From contig JAMPFF010000001.1 in assembly GCA_023664605.1 (NCBI GenBank), forward strand, positions 112,206 to 176,205: 64,000 nucleotides of DNA, written 5' to 3'. The notes beneath the pieces are model-generated. The model worked only from the letters and a program-made list of their open reading frames with translations, made no database searches and was not told the DNA's origin. A program made the position numbers and the translations under genes. Shown piece after piece: positions 8,947-17,239 of this stretch. Source of the stretch: Clostridium sp. (GTDB lineage: Bacteria; Bacillota; Clostridia; Lachnospirales; Lachnospiraceae). Positions within the stretch are counted from its first letter, which is position 1. Each line of letters begins with the position of its first letter.

Positions 8947-8977
8947 GCGGCGGCTTTAAAAGGGCATCCGCGGTTTT

Positions 8978-9655
8978 TCAGTCAGGAACGAACAGATAAC
9001 CTTTATAACGTTTGGTCTGGATATAGTCATGCTCCGGACGAAGTTCGCAGAGCTTCTTGCGGATACGCCCCATAATGACCTGCAGTGATTTCTGGCCTTT
9101 GTTAATAGGCGCTTTCCATACGGAATCATAAATCTGCTCCGGGGTGAAAATTTCATTCGGATGCTTTGCGAGAAAATACAGCACATCAAACTCATAAGAG
9201 GAAAAATCAACAGAGCGTTCTTTATAGCTTGCGCTGCAGGATGCCGGATAGATAAAGAAGTCTCCAAAGGTAAGCGTTTGGGGAGGCCTGACCGCTCTGC
9301 CGGAGCGGATGCGTGCCGCCACCCGCAATTCCAGCTCCTTGAGACTGTACGGCTTGCATACATAATCGTCGCCGCCGACAGACAGGCCGCGGATGCGGCT
9401 TTCTTCTTCTGTATAGCCGGACAGGAAAATGATGGGAAGATTTGTCTTTAAGCGTATTTTTTCACATAATGCGAAGCCGCTCCCATCCGGTAAATCCACA
9501 TCCAGAATGACGCAGTCTAAGGCGTTGGAAAGAATAATGCTTTCCGCCGCGCCCGCGGTGGCTGCGCAGACGGTATCATATCCCATCGCATGAAAATATG
9601 TCCGGTTATCTTCCAATATCATTGGGTCATCATCTACGATTAAGATTTTATCCAT
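8978..9655 (-). CDS. OmpR/PhoB-family response regulator
   Basis: A 225-residue two-component regulator. The receiver domain (1-118) has the acidic pair D8/D9, phospho-acceptor D52 in VILDVDLPDGSG, and the lysine in YVCKPYS. The winged-helix output domain (about 130-225) has the typical LAKHPNEIFTPEQIYDSVW helix and the KRYKGYLF wing. It should bind DNA upstream of its targets when phosphorylated. It is transcribed in the same direction as the kinase 1.7 kb downstream, with the repeat protein gene on the other strand between them. Pairing with that kinase is inference from proximity. The spacing of the AAAGG site to ATG is long (about 14), so initiation may be weak. Confidence 0.87.
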   Translation of the reverse strand: MDKILIVDDDPMILEDNRTYFHAMGYDTVCAATAGAAESIILSNALDCVILDVDLPDGSGFALCEKIRLKTNLPIIFLSGYTEEESRIRGLSVGGDDYVCKPYSLKELELRVAARIRSGRAVRPPQTLTFGDFFIYPASCSASYKERSVDFSSYEFDVLYFLAKHPNEIFTPEQIYDSVWKAPINKGQKSLQVIMGRIRKKLCELRPEHDYIQTKRYKGYLFVPD

Positions 9656-9712
9656 AGAGAAATTATGCCTTTCTTTTGTCTGCTTTGCAGCCGCTGGTTT
9701 TCTTTTGCGACT

Positions 9713-9721
9713 ATTATATCA
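9713..9721 (-). promoter_or_regulatory. Extended -10 promoter for the response regulator
   Basis: On the minus strand the sequence reads TGATATAAT (TG-N-TATAAT), an extended -10 element 58 bases before the regulator start; the -35 region (TTATAT-like) is poor, as is usual with extended -10 promoters. Confidence 0.5.
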
Positions 9722-9945
9722 TATAAAATGCCCGGAAATATAATTTTTCTGCCCTGAAAGTAAACGTCAGGTAACAAATGCGTCCTTTTGCTTTTCTTAT
9801 ACCAAAAATGTTATAGAATAATGCTATGGTAACGATGCTTTGGCAGGCGTTTTGGTCTGTATGTTTTAATGTACATGCGGTGCAGTTTGACGATATTACG
9901 ATGATAGCAGTTTAAGATGAAAAAGAAAAGAAATGGAGGCTCACT

Positions 9946-11514
9946 ATGCTAAAGCAGCGAAAAGAATGCTATACTTTGACGAATAAAGCGATAGATTTAC
10001 TGTCAGGTATCTGTGTGGAAGCATTGACAGAAGCGGAGACGGATAGAAAAGACATTATCCGTATCCGCTTGTCTTTGGAGGAAATTCTTGGGATATGGAG
10101 AAAGGAACTTGGTGAAACGCAGGTTTTGTGTAGAACCGGTAAAAAGTTCGGCAGGCAGTATATCGAATTTGCGGTGGCAGGCAGACGGATGAATGTTCTG
10201 GAAGAAGGAGAGGACCTTTTTTTGAGCAACAGGCTGTTGGCGCAGGCAGGACTTACTTTAGTCTACTCTTATCAGAACGGGGAGAATAGACTGTTATTAA
10301 ATCCGCCGAAAAAAGCGCGTATGGGGCAGATGACACAGCTTCTTACCGCTATTGTATCCGCTGTTTTGCTTGGCTTTTTCGTGCGGGGCGTTTCGGGTGA
10401 GATTAGAAATATTACGCTTATGCTGACGGAACCGTTTTTTTCTATGATTTTGGGATTGCTGCGAGCGATATCTTCACCGTTAATATTTTTATCCGTCTGC
10501 TGGGGTATCATCAGCATTGGTGATTTGTCCGTCGTCGGCAGAATCGGCGGACAGGTAACGAAAAGATTGATTTTGGATACTTTTTTGCTCAGCGCGATTA
10601 CCATGCTTTTGATATGCTGGATGTTTCCTCTTTCTCTGGGGGGAATCGGAAATCTTTCCGGCGGAATTATCGACATTTACAAAATGATTCTGAATATCGT
10701 ACCGTCTGATATGATATCTCCGTTTTTAAACGGAAACGCATTACAGATTATTTTCCTTGGCGTCTGCGTCGGTGTTGCTTTGTTAGTGCTGGGGGATAAA
10801 GTATCGGCGGTGCGGGATATTATCGTGCAGGCAAACGAGGTCGTGCAGTTTTTGATGAGGCTGCTTGGAAAACTGATACCATTATTCGTATTCTTAAGTA
10901 TTTTCAATCTGTTGCAATCGGAATTTGGGATAGGATTTAAGGGCATCATAAAAGTATTCTGCATCGCCGTTCCGGGTTGTGCGCTGGTCGTATCCGTGTA
11001 TCTGCTGCTGATAGTGGTACGCTTTAAGATGCCGTTTATATCTTTGGTTAAGAAATTATTACCAACCTATCTGATCGGATTAAGCACGGCGTCATCCGCG
11101 GCAGCTTTTGCCACGAATCTGGAAACCTGTGAAAAGCAGCTCGGTATTCCGCGAAAGATTGTCAATTTTGCCATTCCTTTAGGACAGGTTATTTTTAAAC
11201 CGGGCGGTGTTGTTGGCTTTTTGGCCGTTTCTTTGTGTATGGCGCAGCATTACGGCGTGGAAATTACGCCTGTATGGCTGGTAACGGCAGTTCTGATTGT
11301 CGGGCTTCTTGCAATGGCGGCGCCGCCGATTCCGGGCGGAGCGTTGACCTGCTATACGGTCATGTTTGTGCAGCTTGGCATTCCGGGAGAAGCAATCGCT
11401 GTTGCGGTGGCGATAAATTCCATTTTGGATTTTGTGATGACAGCGGCGAATCTGACCTGCCTGCAGGCGGAAGTCATGTTTGCGGCAAAAAAATTAGGGT
11501 TTTTAAAGGGATGA
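9946..11514 (+). CDS. Cation:dicarboxylate symporter-like protein with N-terminal GHKL-like domain
   Basis: A 522-residue protein. Residues 125-520 are a DAACS/GltP-type membrane domain: HP1-like STASSAAAF, then PLGQVIFKPGG where the family has the sodium-binding NMDGT, HP2-like PPIPGG, and SILDFVMTAANL in place of the RTxxNVxGD substrate segment. Thus the fold is recognisable but key glutamate/aspartate and sodium ligands differ, and its substrate may not be a dicarboxylate. Residues 1-115 are cytosolic and carry RIRLSLEEILGIWRKEL, resembling the N box of GHKL ATPases such as SpoIIAB/RsbW, with a VAGRRMNVLEE stretch where the ATP lid begins. The next gene encodes a STAS protein, which supports this reading; it remains inference. 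Confidence 0.75.
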   Translation: MLKQRKECYTLTNKAIDLLSGICVEALTEAETDRKDIIRIRLSLEEILGIWRKELGETQVLCRTGKKFGRQYIEFAVAGRRMNVLEEGEDLFLSNRLLAQAGLTLVYSYQNGENRLLLNPPKKARMGQMTQLLTAIVSAVLLGFFVRGVSGEIRNITLMLTEPFFSMILGLLRAISSPLIFLSVCWGIISIGDLSVVGRIGGQVTKRLILDTFLLSAITMLLICWMFPLSLGGIGNLSGGIIDIYKMILNIVPSDMISPFLNGNALQIIFLGVCVGVALLVLGDKVSAVRDIIVQANEVVQFLMRLLGKLIPLFVFLSIFNLLQSEFGIGFKGIIKVFCIAVPGCALVVSVYLLLIVVRFKMPFISLVKKLLPTYLIGLSTASSAAAFATNLETCEKQLGIPRKIVNFAIPLGQVIFKPGGVVGFLAVSLCMAQHYGVEITPVWLVTAVLIVGLLAMAAPPIPGGALTCYTVMFVQLGIPGEAIAVAVAINSILDFVMTAANLTCLQAEVMFAAKKLGFLKG

Positions 11515-11579
11515 AAACAAATGAAAAGGACCCGGTAAAATCAATGGCTTAAGAAAAAACGAAAAAAGGAGACTGTGAT

Positions 11580-11879
11580 ATGGCGATTCAGAGGGCAAAA
11601 GAAGGAACAACATTGACAATCGGTGTGGAAGGAAGATTGGATACGATGACGGCGCCGGAGCTGGAAGAGGCGATCAGGGAATCTATTGACGGAATTACGG
11701 AACTTATTTTTGATTTTGACGCGCTTGCGTATGTTTCTTCCGCGGGGCTGCGCGTTCTGCTTTCCGCTCAGAAGATTATGAATAAACAAGGCAGCATGGT
11801 GATTCGGCATGTATGTGAAACGGTTATGGAAGTATTCGAGATAACAGGCTTTTCAGATATTCTGACGATAGAGGAATAA
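11580..11879 (+). CDS. STAS-domain anti-anti-sigma-factor-like protein
   Basis: A 99-residue single STAS domain of the SpoIIAA/RsbV class. The signature IFDFDALAYVSSAGLRVLL (43-61) holds S54 at the position of the regulatory phosphoserine of SpoIIAA. Such proteins are phosphorylated by a GHKL kinase (RsbW/SpoIIAB) and dephosphorylated by a PP2C phosphatase. No sigma factor, free RsbW or phosphatase is near; instead the genes on both sides encode transporters with GHKL-like domains, its likely partners. The start ATG has AAAGGAG upstream, 65 bp after the symporter; the next gene follows within 14 bp, so all are co-transcribed. Confidence 0.9.
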   Translation: MAIQRAKEGTTLTIGVEGRLDTMTAPELEEAIRESIDGITELIFDFDALAYVSSAGLRVLLSAQKIMNKQGSMVIRHVCETVMEVFEITGFSDILTIEE

Positions 11880-11893
11880 GGAGAATAAGACAC

Positions 11894-13375
11894 ATGAGGA
11901 AGAGAAAAGGAAAAGCGGCAGCGATAGCGGCGTGTCTGTTTCTATGTGTGTCCGTGCTGACCGGCTGTGCAGGAAAAGAAACAGAAAATAAAATATACCG
12001 GACACTGGATGATTTTGAAGAGACGACCATCGCCACACTGACGGGTTCTTTGTATGATCAGGTATTGGCAGAGGAATTTAATCATTTAGAGTACAACAAC
12101 TATGATGATCTGACGACACAGTTAGAGGCTTTGAAAAAGGGCGATGTGGAGGCAGTGGCATTAGACAGTCCGGTGGCGCTCATGGCGGCAGCGCAGAGTC
12201 CGGAAATGTTCTGCGTTTTCCCGGAGATTATTTCACATGATGATTACAGCATGATTTTAAAAAAAGGCAGCAGCCTGACAGACGAGGTATCTGCTGTTAT
12301 CAGGGAAATGAAAGTGGACGGGTCCATCGACGTTCTGGCGAAAAAGTGGCTTTCCGGAGATGAAGAGAAAATGAAGATCGACTGGTCTGCCTATGACCTT
12401 TCGGAGCATGAAAACGGCATACTGCGCTTTGCGTTCGATGGAACCAATATGCCGATGTTGTATATAGGGGATGACGGAAAGCCTGCCGGGTTTGAAACCG
12501 AATTGGTACTGATGATAGCAGAGCGGCTGGATAAAGGTGTGGAACTGATTGAAACAAAATTTGCTTTTCTGATTCCTTTTATCCAGCAGGATAAGGCGGA
12601 TATTGCGGCATGTTGTATTATTGTGACAGAGGAACGCGCGCAGAGTGTGGATTTCTGCGAGTCCTACTATTCGGGAGGCACGGTGTTCTTATGCCGGGCG
12701 GAGAATATGGAAAATGCGGGAGCGGAAACGTTCGATTTGAATGACAGCAGCGCTATCATTGCGGTAGAATCCGGAACGACGACAGAGACGGCGGCGAAAG
12801 AGACTTATCCGAAAGCGCAGTATATCATTGTGGACGACGCGACCAATGGTTTTCTTGCGGTAAGCAGCAAAAAAGCGGACGCTTATGCCGTGGATAAGAC
12901 AACTTTGGAAAGTTATCTTGCCGATGGAAACGAGGATCTGCGCATCTACGGAAATGCGGTGATCGGAGAGCGGGGAAATGTTGCGGTGGCGATAAGTCCG
13001 GTAACAGAGATACCGGACGCCGAAAAAAAGATAAATGATTTTCTGCAGGAAATGTCAGAAAACGGAATGCTGGACGATATGCGGAATCGCTGGCTTGTTA
13101 ATCATGATTACACGATGCCCGAGATTGAAGAAGCAAAAGATCCGGCGTATACAATCACCATAGGAACGACAGGATTGGTTGAACCATATTCTTTTTATGA
13201 AGGAACGGAGCTGACGGGACATGATCTGGAATTGATGAAACGCTTCGCTTCGTGGTGCAACGCGGAACTTGCCGTGAAGGTTTATGATTGGGACGGCATT
13301 ACGCCGGCATGTGTATCCGGGAAAGTGGACTATATTTTTTCCAATCTGTTTGAAACGCCGGAAAAAAAGAAGTGA
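11894..13375 (+). CDS. Multi-domain amino-acid-type solute-binding lipoprotein (SBP_bac_3)
   Basis: A 493-residue lipoprotein (lipobox LTGC, C25) with SBP_bac_3-type sequence in an odd arrangement: residues 40-155 resemble only the later half of a binding domain, 165-400 a full one ([20 protein letters not shown] to NRWLV), and 415-493 the first half of another. That last domain is cut by TGA at 13373-13375, yet its expected continuation, [17 protein letters not shown], is encoded in the -1 frame at the start of the next gene. The stop is directly preceded by A AAA AAG. Homologous importers often fuse binding and permease parts. So this is either a programmed frameshift, a translationally coupled split gene, or a simple indel. 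The role is probably amino-acid capture. Confidence 0.8.
   Translation: MRKRKGKAAAIAACLFLCVSVLTGCAGKETENKIYRTLDDFEETTIATLTGSLYDQVLAEEFNHLEYNNYDDLTTQLEALKKGDVEAVALDSPVALMAAAQSPEMFCVFPEIISHDDYSMILKKGSSLTDEVSAVIREMKVDGSIDVLAKKWLSGDEEKMKIDWSAYDLSEHENGILRFAFDGTNMPMLYIGDDGKPAGFETELVLMIAERLDKGVELIETKFAFLIPFIQQDKADIAACCIIVTEERAQSVDFCESYYSGGTVFLCRAENMENAGAETFDLNDSSAIIAVESGTTTETAAKETYPKAQYIIVDDATNGFLAVSSKKADAYAVDKTTLESYLADGNEDLRIYGNAVIGERGNVAVAISPVTEIPDAEKKINDFLQEMSENGMLDDMRNRWLVNHDYTMPEIEEAKDPAYTITIGTTGLVEPYSFYEGTELTGHDLELMKRFASWCNAELAVKVYDWDGITPACVSGKVDYIFSNLFETPEKKK
13363..13369 (+). other. A AAA AAG slippery heptamer at the binding-protein/permease junction
   Basis: In the upstream frame the codons read GAA AAA AAG AAG TGA, so bases 13363-13369 form A AAA AAG, the heptamer used for -1 frameshifting in E. 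coli dnaX. A -1 slip continues as GAA GTG ATG GCG TTC, giving [15 protein letters not shown], a continuous SBP_bac_3 motif. The stop TGA also overlaps an ATG (13375-13377), allowing termination-reinitiation. I did not find an obvious strong stimulatory hairpin by eye. Confidence 0.6.
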
Positions 13376-15306
13376 TGGCGTTCTCTATTCCGTACACTTA
13401 TGTGGAAACCGTGATGGTGGTAAGCAATGAGGAAAAACTCATAGAAGAGAGCGGTATTTGGGAAAGGCTTGCAGAGAGTTTTGAAAAGACTTTTGTCCGG
13501 GAAAACCGTTGGCAGCTGATAGTGAAAGGCCTTCTGGTGACGCTACAGATTGCCGTGGCGGCGGGCGTGATAGGAACTGTGGCAGGGTTTTTTCTATGTT
13601 TGTGGCTGCGGTGCCGCAATAAGATGCTGGCGGCGATTGCCAAAGGCATCTGCCGTTTGATAGAAGGAATACCGAGCCTTGTTGTATTGATGATTATCTA
13701 TTTTGTCGTTTTTGCTTCGGTAAAGATTGCGCCGGTCACGGTCGGTATCATTTCTTTTTCCCTGATCTTTGCGGTATCGGCGGCGGGTATTTTGAATACC
13801 GGCATCAATATGATAGATGCCGGACAGTGGGAAGCGGCGGCGGCTCTGGGATTCAGTAAGGGGCAGACGTTTGTCCGTATCATTATGCCGCAGGCGGTGC
13901 GGCAGGTGCTTCCTATCTACCGCGGAGAGTTTGTTTCCATGTTAAAGCTGACTTCGATCGTCGGTTATATCTCCATTGAAGATTTGACGAAAGCCGGCGA
14001 CATTATCAGGAGCCGGACATACGAAGCATTTTTCCCGTTGATTACTACGGCAGTCATATATTTTCTGATTTCGGCGCTGGCAGCGTTCGGCATTGGCGCG
14101 GTGGAATGGAAACTGGATGTGAAACGCCGGCCCAGACGTTATCCGAAAGGGGTGGATGCAGTCGTTTTATCCGATTTGCAAGAGGAGAGTAGGGCAGGAG
14201 ATGGAACAGATGATGATACAAAAGACCTGATTCATGTTGACCATCTGCAAAAAAAGTATCATGATGTGACGCCGTTAAAAGACGTGAATACCGTAATCCA
14301 CAAAGGAGAGGTTATTACCATTATCGGACCGTCGGGAACCGGAAAGTCCACATTTTTACGCTGCCTGAATCGTTTGGAAACGCCTACGGATGGCGTAGTG
14401 ACCGTATTTGGCGAAGATATGGGACAAAAGGGCGTTAATCTCTGCGGTCTGCGTAAACGCATGGGGATGGTGTTCCAGAGTTTTAATTTGTTCCCACATA
14501 TGACAGTTATCGAAAATATCATGCTCGCGCCGACGAGGCTGAAAGGAGAAAACAGTCAAACGGCATTTGCCTATGGTATGCAGCTTTTAAAGACCGTGGG
14601 TATGGCGGAAAAAGCGTTAGCCTATCCAGATGAACTTTCCGGCGGGCAGAAACAGCGTGTCGCAATCGCCAGAACGCTCGCCATGAGGCCTGAAATTGTG
14701 TTGTTTGATGAACCGACCAGCGCGCTGGATCCGACGATGGTTGGAGAAGTGCTGGCGGTCATAAGGCGTCTGGCGGCACAGGGACTTACGATGATGATAG
14801 TTACGCATGAAATGAAATTTGCGCGTGATGTCAGCACACGGATTTTTTATATGGATGAAGGGGTCATTTATGAAGAAGGGACGCCGGATAAGATTTTTGA
14901 TGCGCCTGAGAAAGAACGGACAAGGGCGTTTGTCAAACGTTTAAAGGTTTTAAACTTTACCATTACTTCGCCGGATTATGATTTTATCGCTATGAGCGAG
15001 GCTTTGCAGCAGTTCGGGGAGAAACATCTTTTAAACCGTCGCCAGATAGAGAATCTGCGGCGCGTGTTTGAAGAGATCTGCGCACTCAATATTGTGCCGA
15101 ATCGGGATGGAGATGGCAGACTGGAAATTTTCACGGAATATTACGAAGCGGATGGAAAGCTGGCGATGCGCTTTGTATGGGATGGCAGACAGTACGATCC
15201 GTTAAAAGAAGGGGATGAAATATCGCTCCGTCTGGTGAGATCTATTTTGACGGACAGCAGTTACCGCTATGAGGAAAGAAAGAATTATCTGGAAGTTTCG
15301 CTGTGA
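13372..15306 (+). CDS. Fused amino-acid ABC permease, ATPase and C-terminal GHKL-like domain
   Basis: 644 residues counted from GTG 13372 (643 from the ATG at 13375 overlapping the previous stop). Order: residues 1-22 finish the upstream binding domain; about 55-255 are a HisM/GlnP-type permease with the EAA loop [14 protein letters not shown]; 285-530 are a GlnQ-type ATPase with [17 protein letters not shown] and [12 protein letters not shown]; 545-644 resemble a GHKL domain of RsbW type ([14 protein letters not shown] as N box, [14 protein letters not shown] as the ATP-lid motif, then [14 protein letters not shown]). Permease and ATPase are rarely one chain, and I know no standard importer with such a tail. 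It likely imports a polar amino acid with the lipoprotein before it, and may phosphorylate or bind the STAS protein. Confidence 0.82.
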   Translation: MMAFSIPYTYVETVMVVSNEEKLIEESGIWERLAESFEKTFVRENRWQLIVKGLLVTLQIAVAAGVIGTVAGFFLCLWLRCRNKMLAAIAKGICRLIEGIPSLVVLMIIYFVVFASVKIAPVTVGIISFSLIFAVSAAGILNTGINMIDAGQWEAAAALGFSKGQTFVRIIMPQAVRQVLPIYRGEFVSMLKLTSIVGYISIEDLTKAGDIIRSRTYEAFFPLITTAVIYFLISALAAFGIGAVEWKLDVKRRPRRYPKGVDAVVLSDLQEESRAGDGTDDDTKDLIHVDHLQKKYHDVTPLKDVNTVIHKGEVITIIGPSGTGKSTFLRCLNRLETPTDGVVTVFGEDMGQKGVNLCGLRKRMGMVFQSFNLFPHMTVIENIMLAPTRLKGENSQTAFAYGMQLLKTVGMAEKALAYPDELSGGQKQRVAIARTLAMRPEIVLFDEPTSALDPTMVGEVLAVIRRLAAQGLTMMIVTHEMKFARDVSTRIFYMDEGVIYEEGTPDKIFDAPEKERTRAFVKRLKVLNFTITSPDYDFIAMSEALQQFGEKHLLNRRQIENLRRVFEEICALNIVPNRDGDGRLEIFTEYYEADGKLAMRFVWDGRQYDPLKEGDEISLRLVRSILTDSSYRYEERKNYLEVSL

Positions 15307-15384
15307 CGCGAGCTGCTTACGAATATAAGGATGGACAGAATATTTCAGGAAAAAATTCAGACGAAACAGGGAAAGGATAAAAAT

Positions 15385-17067
15385 ATGAAATACATAAGAA
15401 ATAAAAGGCTCTGCATAAAAGCATCAGCGTACGCTTTGCTGCTCGCATTTCTTTTTATTATGACCGGATGCGGCCGTGTGGACGCGTCGAAAGACATTGT
15501 TATCTTGTATACGAACGACGTTCACTGCGCAGTGGATGATAATATCGGTTATGCGGGATTGGCGGCTTATAAGAAAGATATGGAAGAAAAAACGCCTTAT
15601 GTGACATTAGTGGACTGCGGAGACGCCATACAGGGAAAGCCTGTCGGCATGATATCACAGGGAGAATATCCGATGATGATTATGGAACAGGCGGGATATG
15701 ATTTTGCAATCTTCGGTAATCATGAGTTTGACTATGGGATAAAGCGGCTGGCTGAATTAGTGCAAAATTCAGACGTGCAGTATCTTGATTGTAATATCAG
15801 GTATTCCGGCAGTGAAGAAAATGCGCTGAAAATGGTGGAACCTTATCATATCGTCTCCTATGGCGATACGAATATTGCTTTTATCGGCGTGTGTACGCCG
15901 GAAAATATTACCAGCTCAACGCCGGCTTTTTTTATGGATGAATCGGGCCGGTTTGTTTATGATTTCTACGGCGCAGAAGATGGAACGGAATTGTACGGGA
16001 AAGTACAGGAAACGGTAGATGAGTGCCTTGAAAAAGGCGCCGATTATATTATCCTGCTTTCTCATCTTGGAGACGATGAAAGCTCTGCGCCGTTTCGCTC
16101 CCTTGATTTGATTCAGAATACGACGGGTGTGGATGTTGTTTTGGACGGACATGCCCATAGTGTGATACCGTGTCAGATCGTAAAAAACAAAGACGGCGGT
16201 GAAACGCTCTTGTCTTCTACGGGAACGGAACTAAACTACGTCGGACAGCTTGTGATAACACCCGATGGCATGATAACGACGGGACTGATTTCCGGGTATT
16301 CTGAAAAAGACGAAGAGATGCAGCGCTATATTGAAGAAATACAGAGTCGGTTCGAGGATGATCTGAATCAGGTCATGGCGCATAGTGACATAACGCTTGG
16401 AATTTCTTCCAAAGACGGCGTCCGTATCGTACGCACAAGAGAAACGGGTATTGGTAATTTGTGCGCCGACGCTTACCGTATGGTATCGGGAGCGGATATT
16501 GCGTTTGTAAATGGCGGCGGCATCCGTGCGGATCTGCCTGCGGGAGATATTACCTACGGCGATTTGCTGGCGGTATATCCCTATGGGAATACGCTTTGCG
16601 CGGCAGAAGTCAGCGGACAGGAAATATTGGATGCGCTGGAAATGGCGAATCGCTTTGTTTCGTCTCAGATAAGCGACAATGGAAATGCAGTAGGGGAGAA
16701 CGGAGGGTTTTTACAGGTATCGGGTCTGATGTTTAGTGTTGATACTTCTGTTACATCTTCTGTCGTTACGGATGAGAACGGAATGTTTGTATCGTGTGGG
16801 AACGTCCGCCGGGTCAAAGACGTTAAGGTGCTGCAAAAAGACGGAAGTTATGTGCCGCTTGTACCGAATCAGACGTACACGCTGGCTTCGCATGATTATA
16901 TGTTAAAAGAAGGCGGCGACGGTTTTGCGATGTTTATGGAGGATTTGCTGACGCTGGATGAGGGAATGTTGGATTATCAGGCGCTTACTGCATATATCAG
17001 AAACTATCTGGGCGGTACGATAGGCAGCGAATACGGAAGCCCGCAGGGGCGGATTGTGATAGAGTAG
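15385..17067 (+). CDS. 5'-nucleotidase / UshA-like metallophosphoesterase lipoprotein
   Basis: A 560-residue exported lipoprotein (lipobox MTGC). The calcineurin-like domain carries the metal ligands in YTNDVHC, CGDAIQG, FGNHEFDYG, LLSHLGDD and DGHAHS; the C-terminal 5_nucleotid_C domain has GNLCADAYR and FVNGGGIRADL. Family members hydrolyse nucleotides or UDP-sugars outside the cell to nucleosides that are then taken up. The ATG at 15385 has AAAGGA nine bases upstream. It closes the symporter/STAS/ABC gene set, 78 bp after the fused transporter. Its stop codon lies exactly where the right direct repeat begins, so it is the last gene of the inserted segment. Confidence 0.9.
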   Translation: MKYIRNKRLCIKASAYALLLAFLFIMTGCGRVDASKDIVILYTNDVHCAVDDNIGYAGLAAYKKDMEEKTPYVTLVDCGDAIQGKPVGMISQGEYPMMIMEQAGYDFAIFGNHEFDYGIKRLAELVQNSDVQYLDCNIRYSGSEENALKMVEPYHIVSYGDTNIAFIGVCTPENITSSTPAFFMDESGRFVYDFYGAEDGTELYGKVQETVDECLEKGADYIILLSHLGDDESSAPFRSLDLIQNTTGVDVVLDGHAHSVIPCQIVKNKDGGETLLSSTGTELNYVGQLVITPDGMITTGLISGYSEKDEEMQRYIEEIQSRFEDDLNQVMAHSDITLGISSKDGVRIVRTRETGIGNLCADAYRMVSGADIAFVNGGGIRADLPAGDITYGDLLAVYPYGNTLCAAEVSGQEILDALEMANRFVSSQISDNGNAVGENGGFLQVSGLMFSVDTSVTSSVVTDENGMFVSCGNVRRVKDVKVLQKDGSYVPLVPNQTYTLASHDYMLKEGGDGFAMFMEDLLTLDEGMLDYQALTAYIRNYLGGTIGSEYGSPQGRIVIE

Positions 17068-17235
17068 GGATTTGTTAAATCTTCACAGCCGTTAATAGGA
17101 CAGAATCCGCCTATGTCATATCCCGATTATTGGATAATAGAAAAAATATAACACGAAAGACTAGTAAAAAACTAAAATTTTTTATACAATAAGAATACAG
17201 GTTTAACCAGTGATGATAGGACAGACGGAGGAAAT
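17067..17235. repeat. Right copy of the direct repeat: GNAT 3' remnant plus ahcY leader
   Basis: 169 bases matching 960-1127. The first ~85 bases are a headless fragment of the GNAT gene (codons for GFVKSSQPLIGQNPPM onward, through its stop), which makes no sense here unless the GNAT-ahcY junction was duplicated. The rest is the genuine leader and ribosome site of the intact ahcY gene. Confidence 0.9.
17185..17190 (+). promoter_or_regulatory. Putative -10 box of ahcY
   Basis: TACAAT lies 50 bases before the ahcY ATG. The -35 region 17 bases upstream (TAGTAA) is poor, so the call is tentative. In the left repeat the same box reads TACGAT (1077-1082), the only substitution between the two copies. 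Confidence 0.4.
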
Positions 17236-17239
17236 TTTT

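Noticed and set aside
17068..17160. Small gene between the nucleotidase and ahcY
   Set aside because: The readable frame is only the duplicated tail of the GNAT gene without a start.
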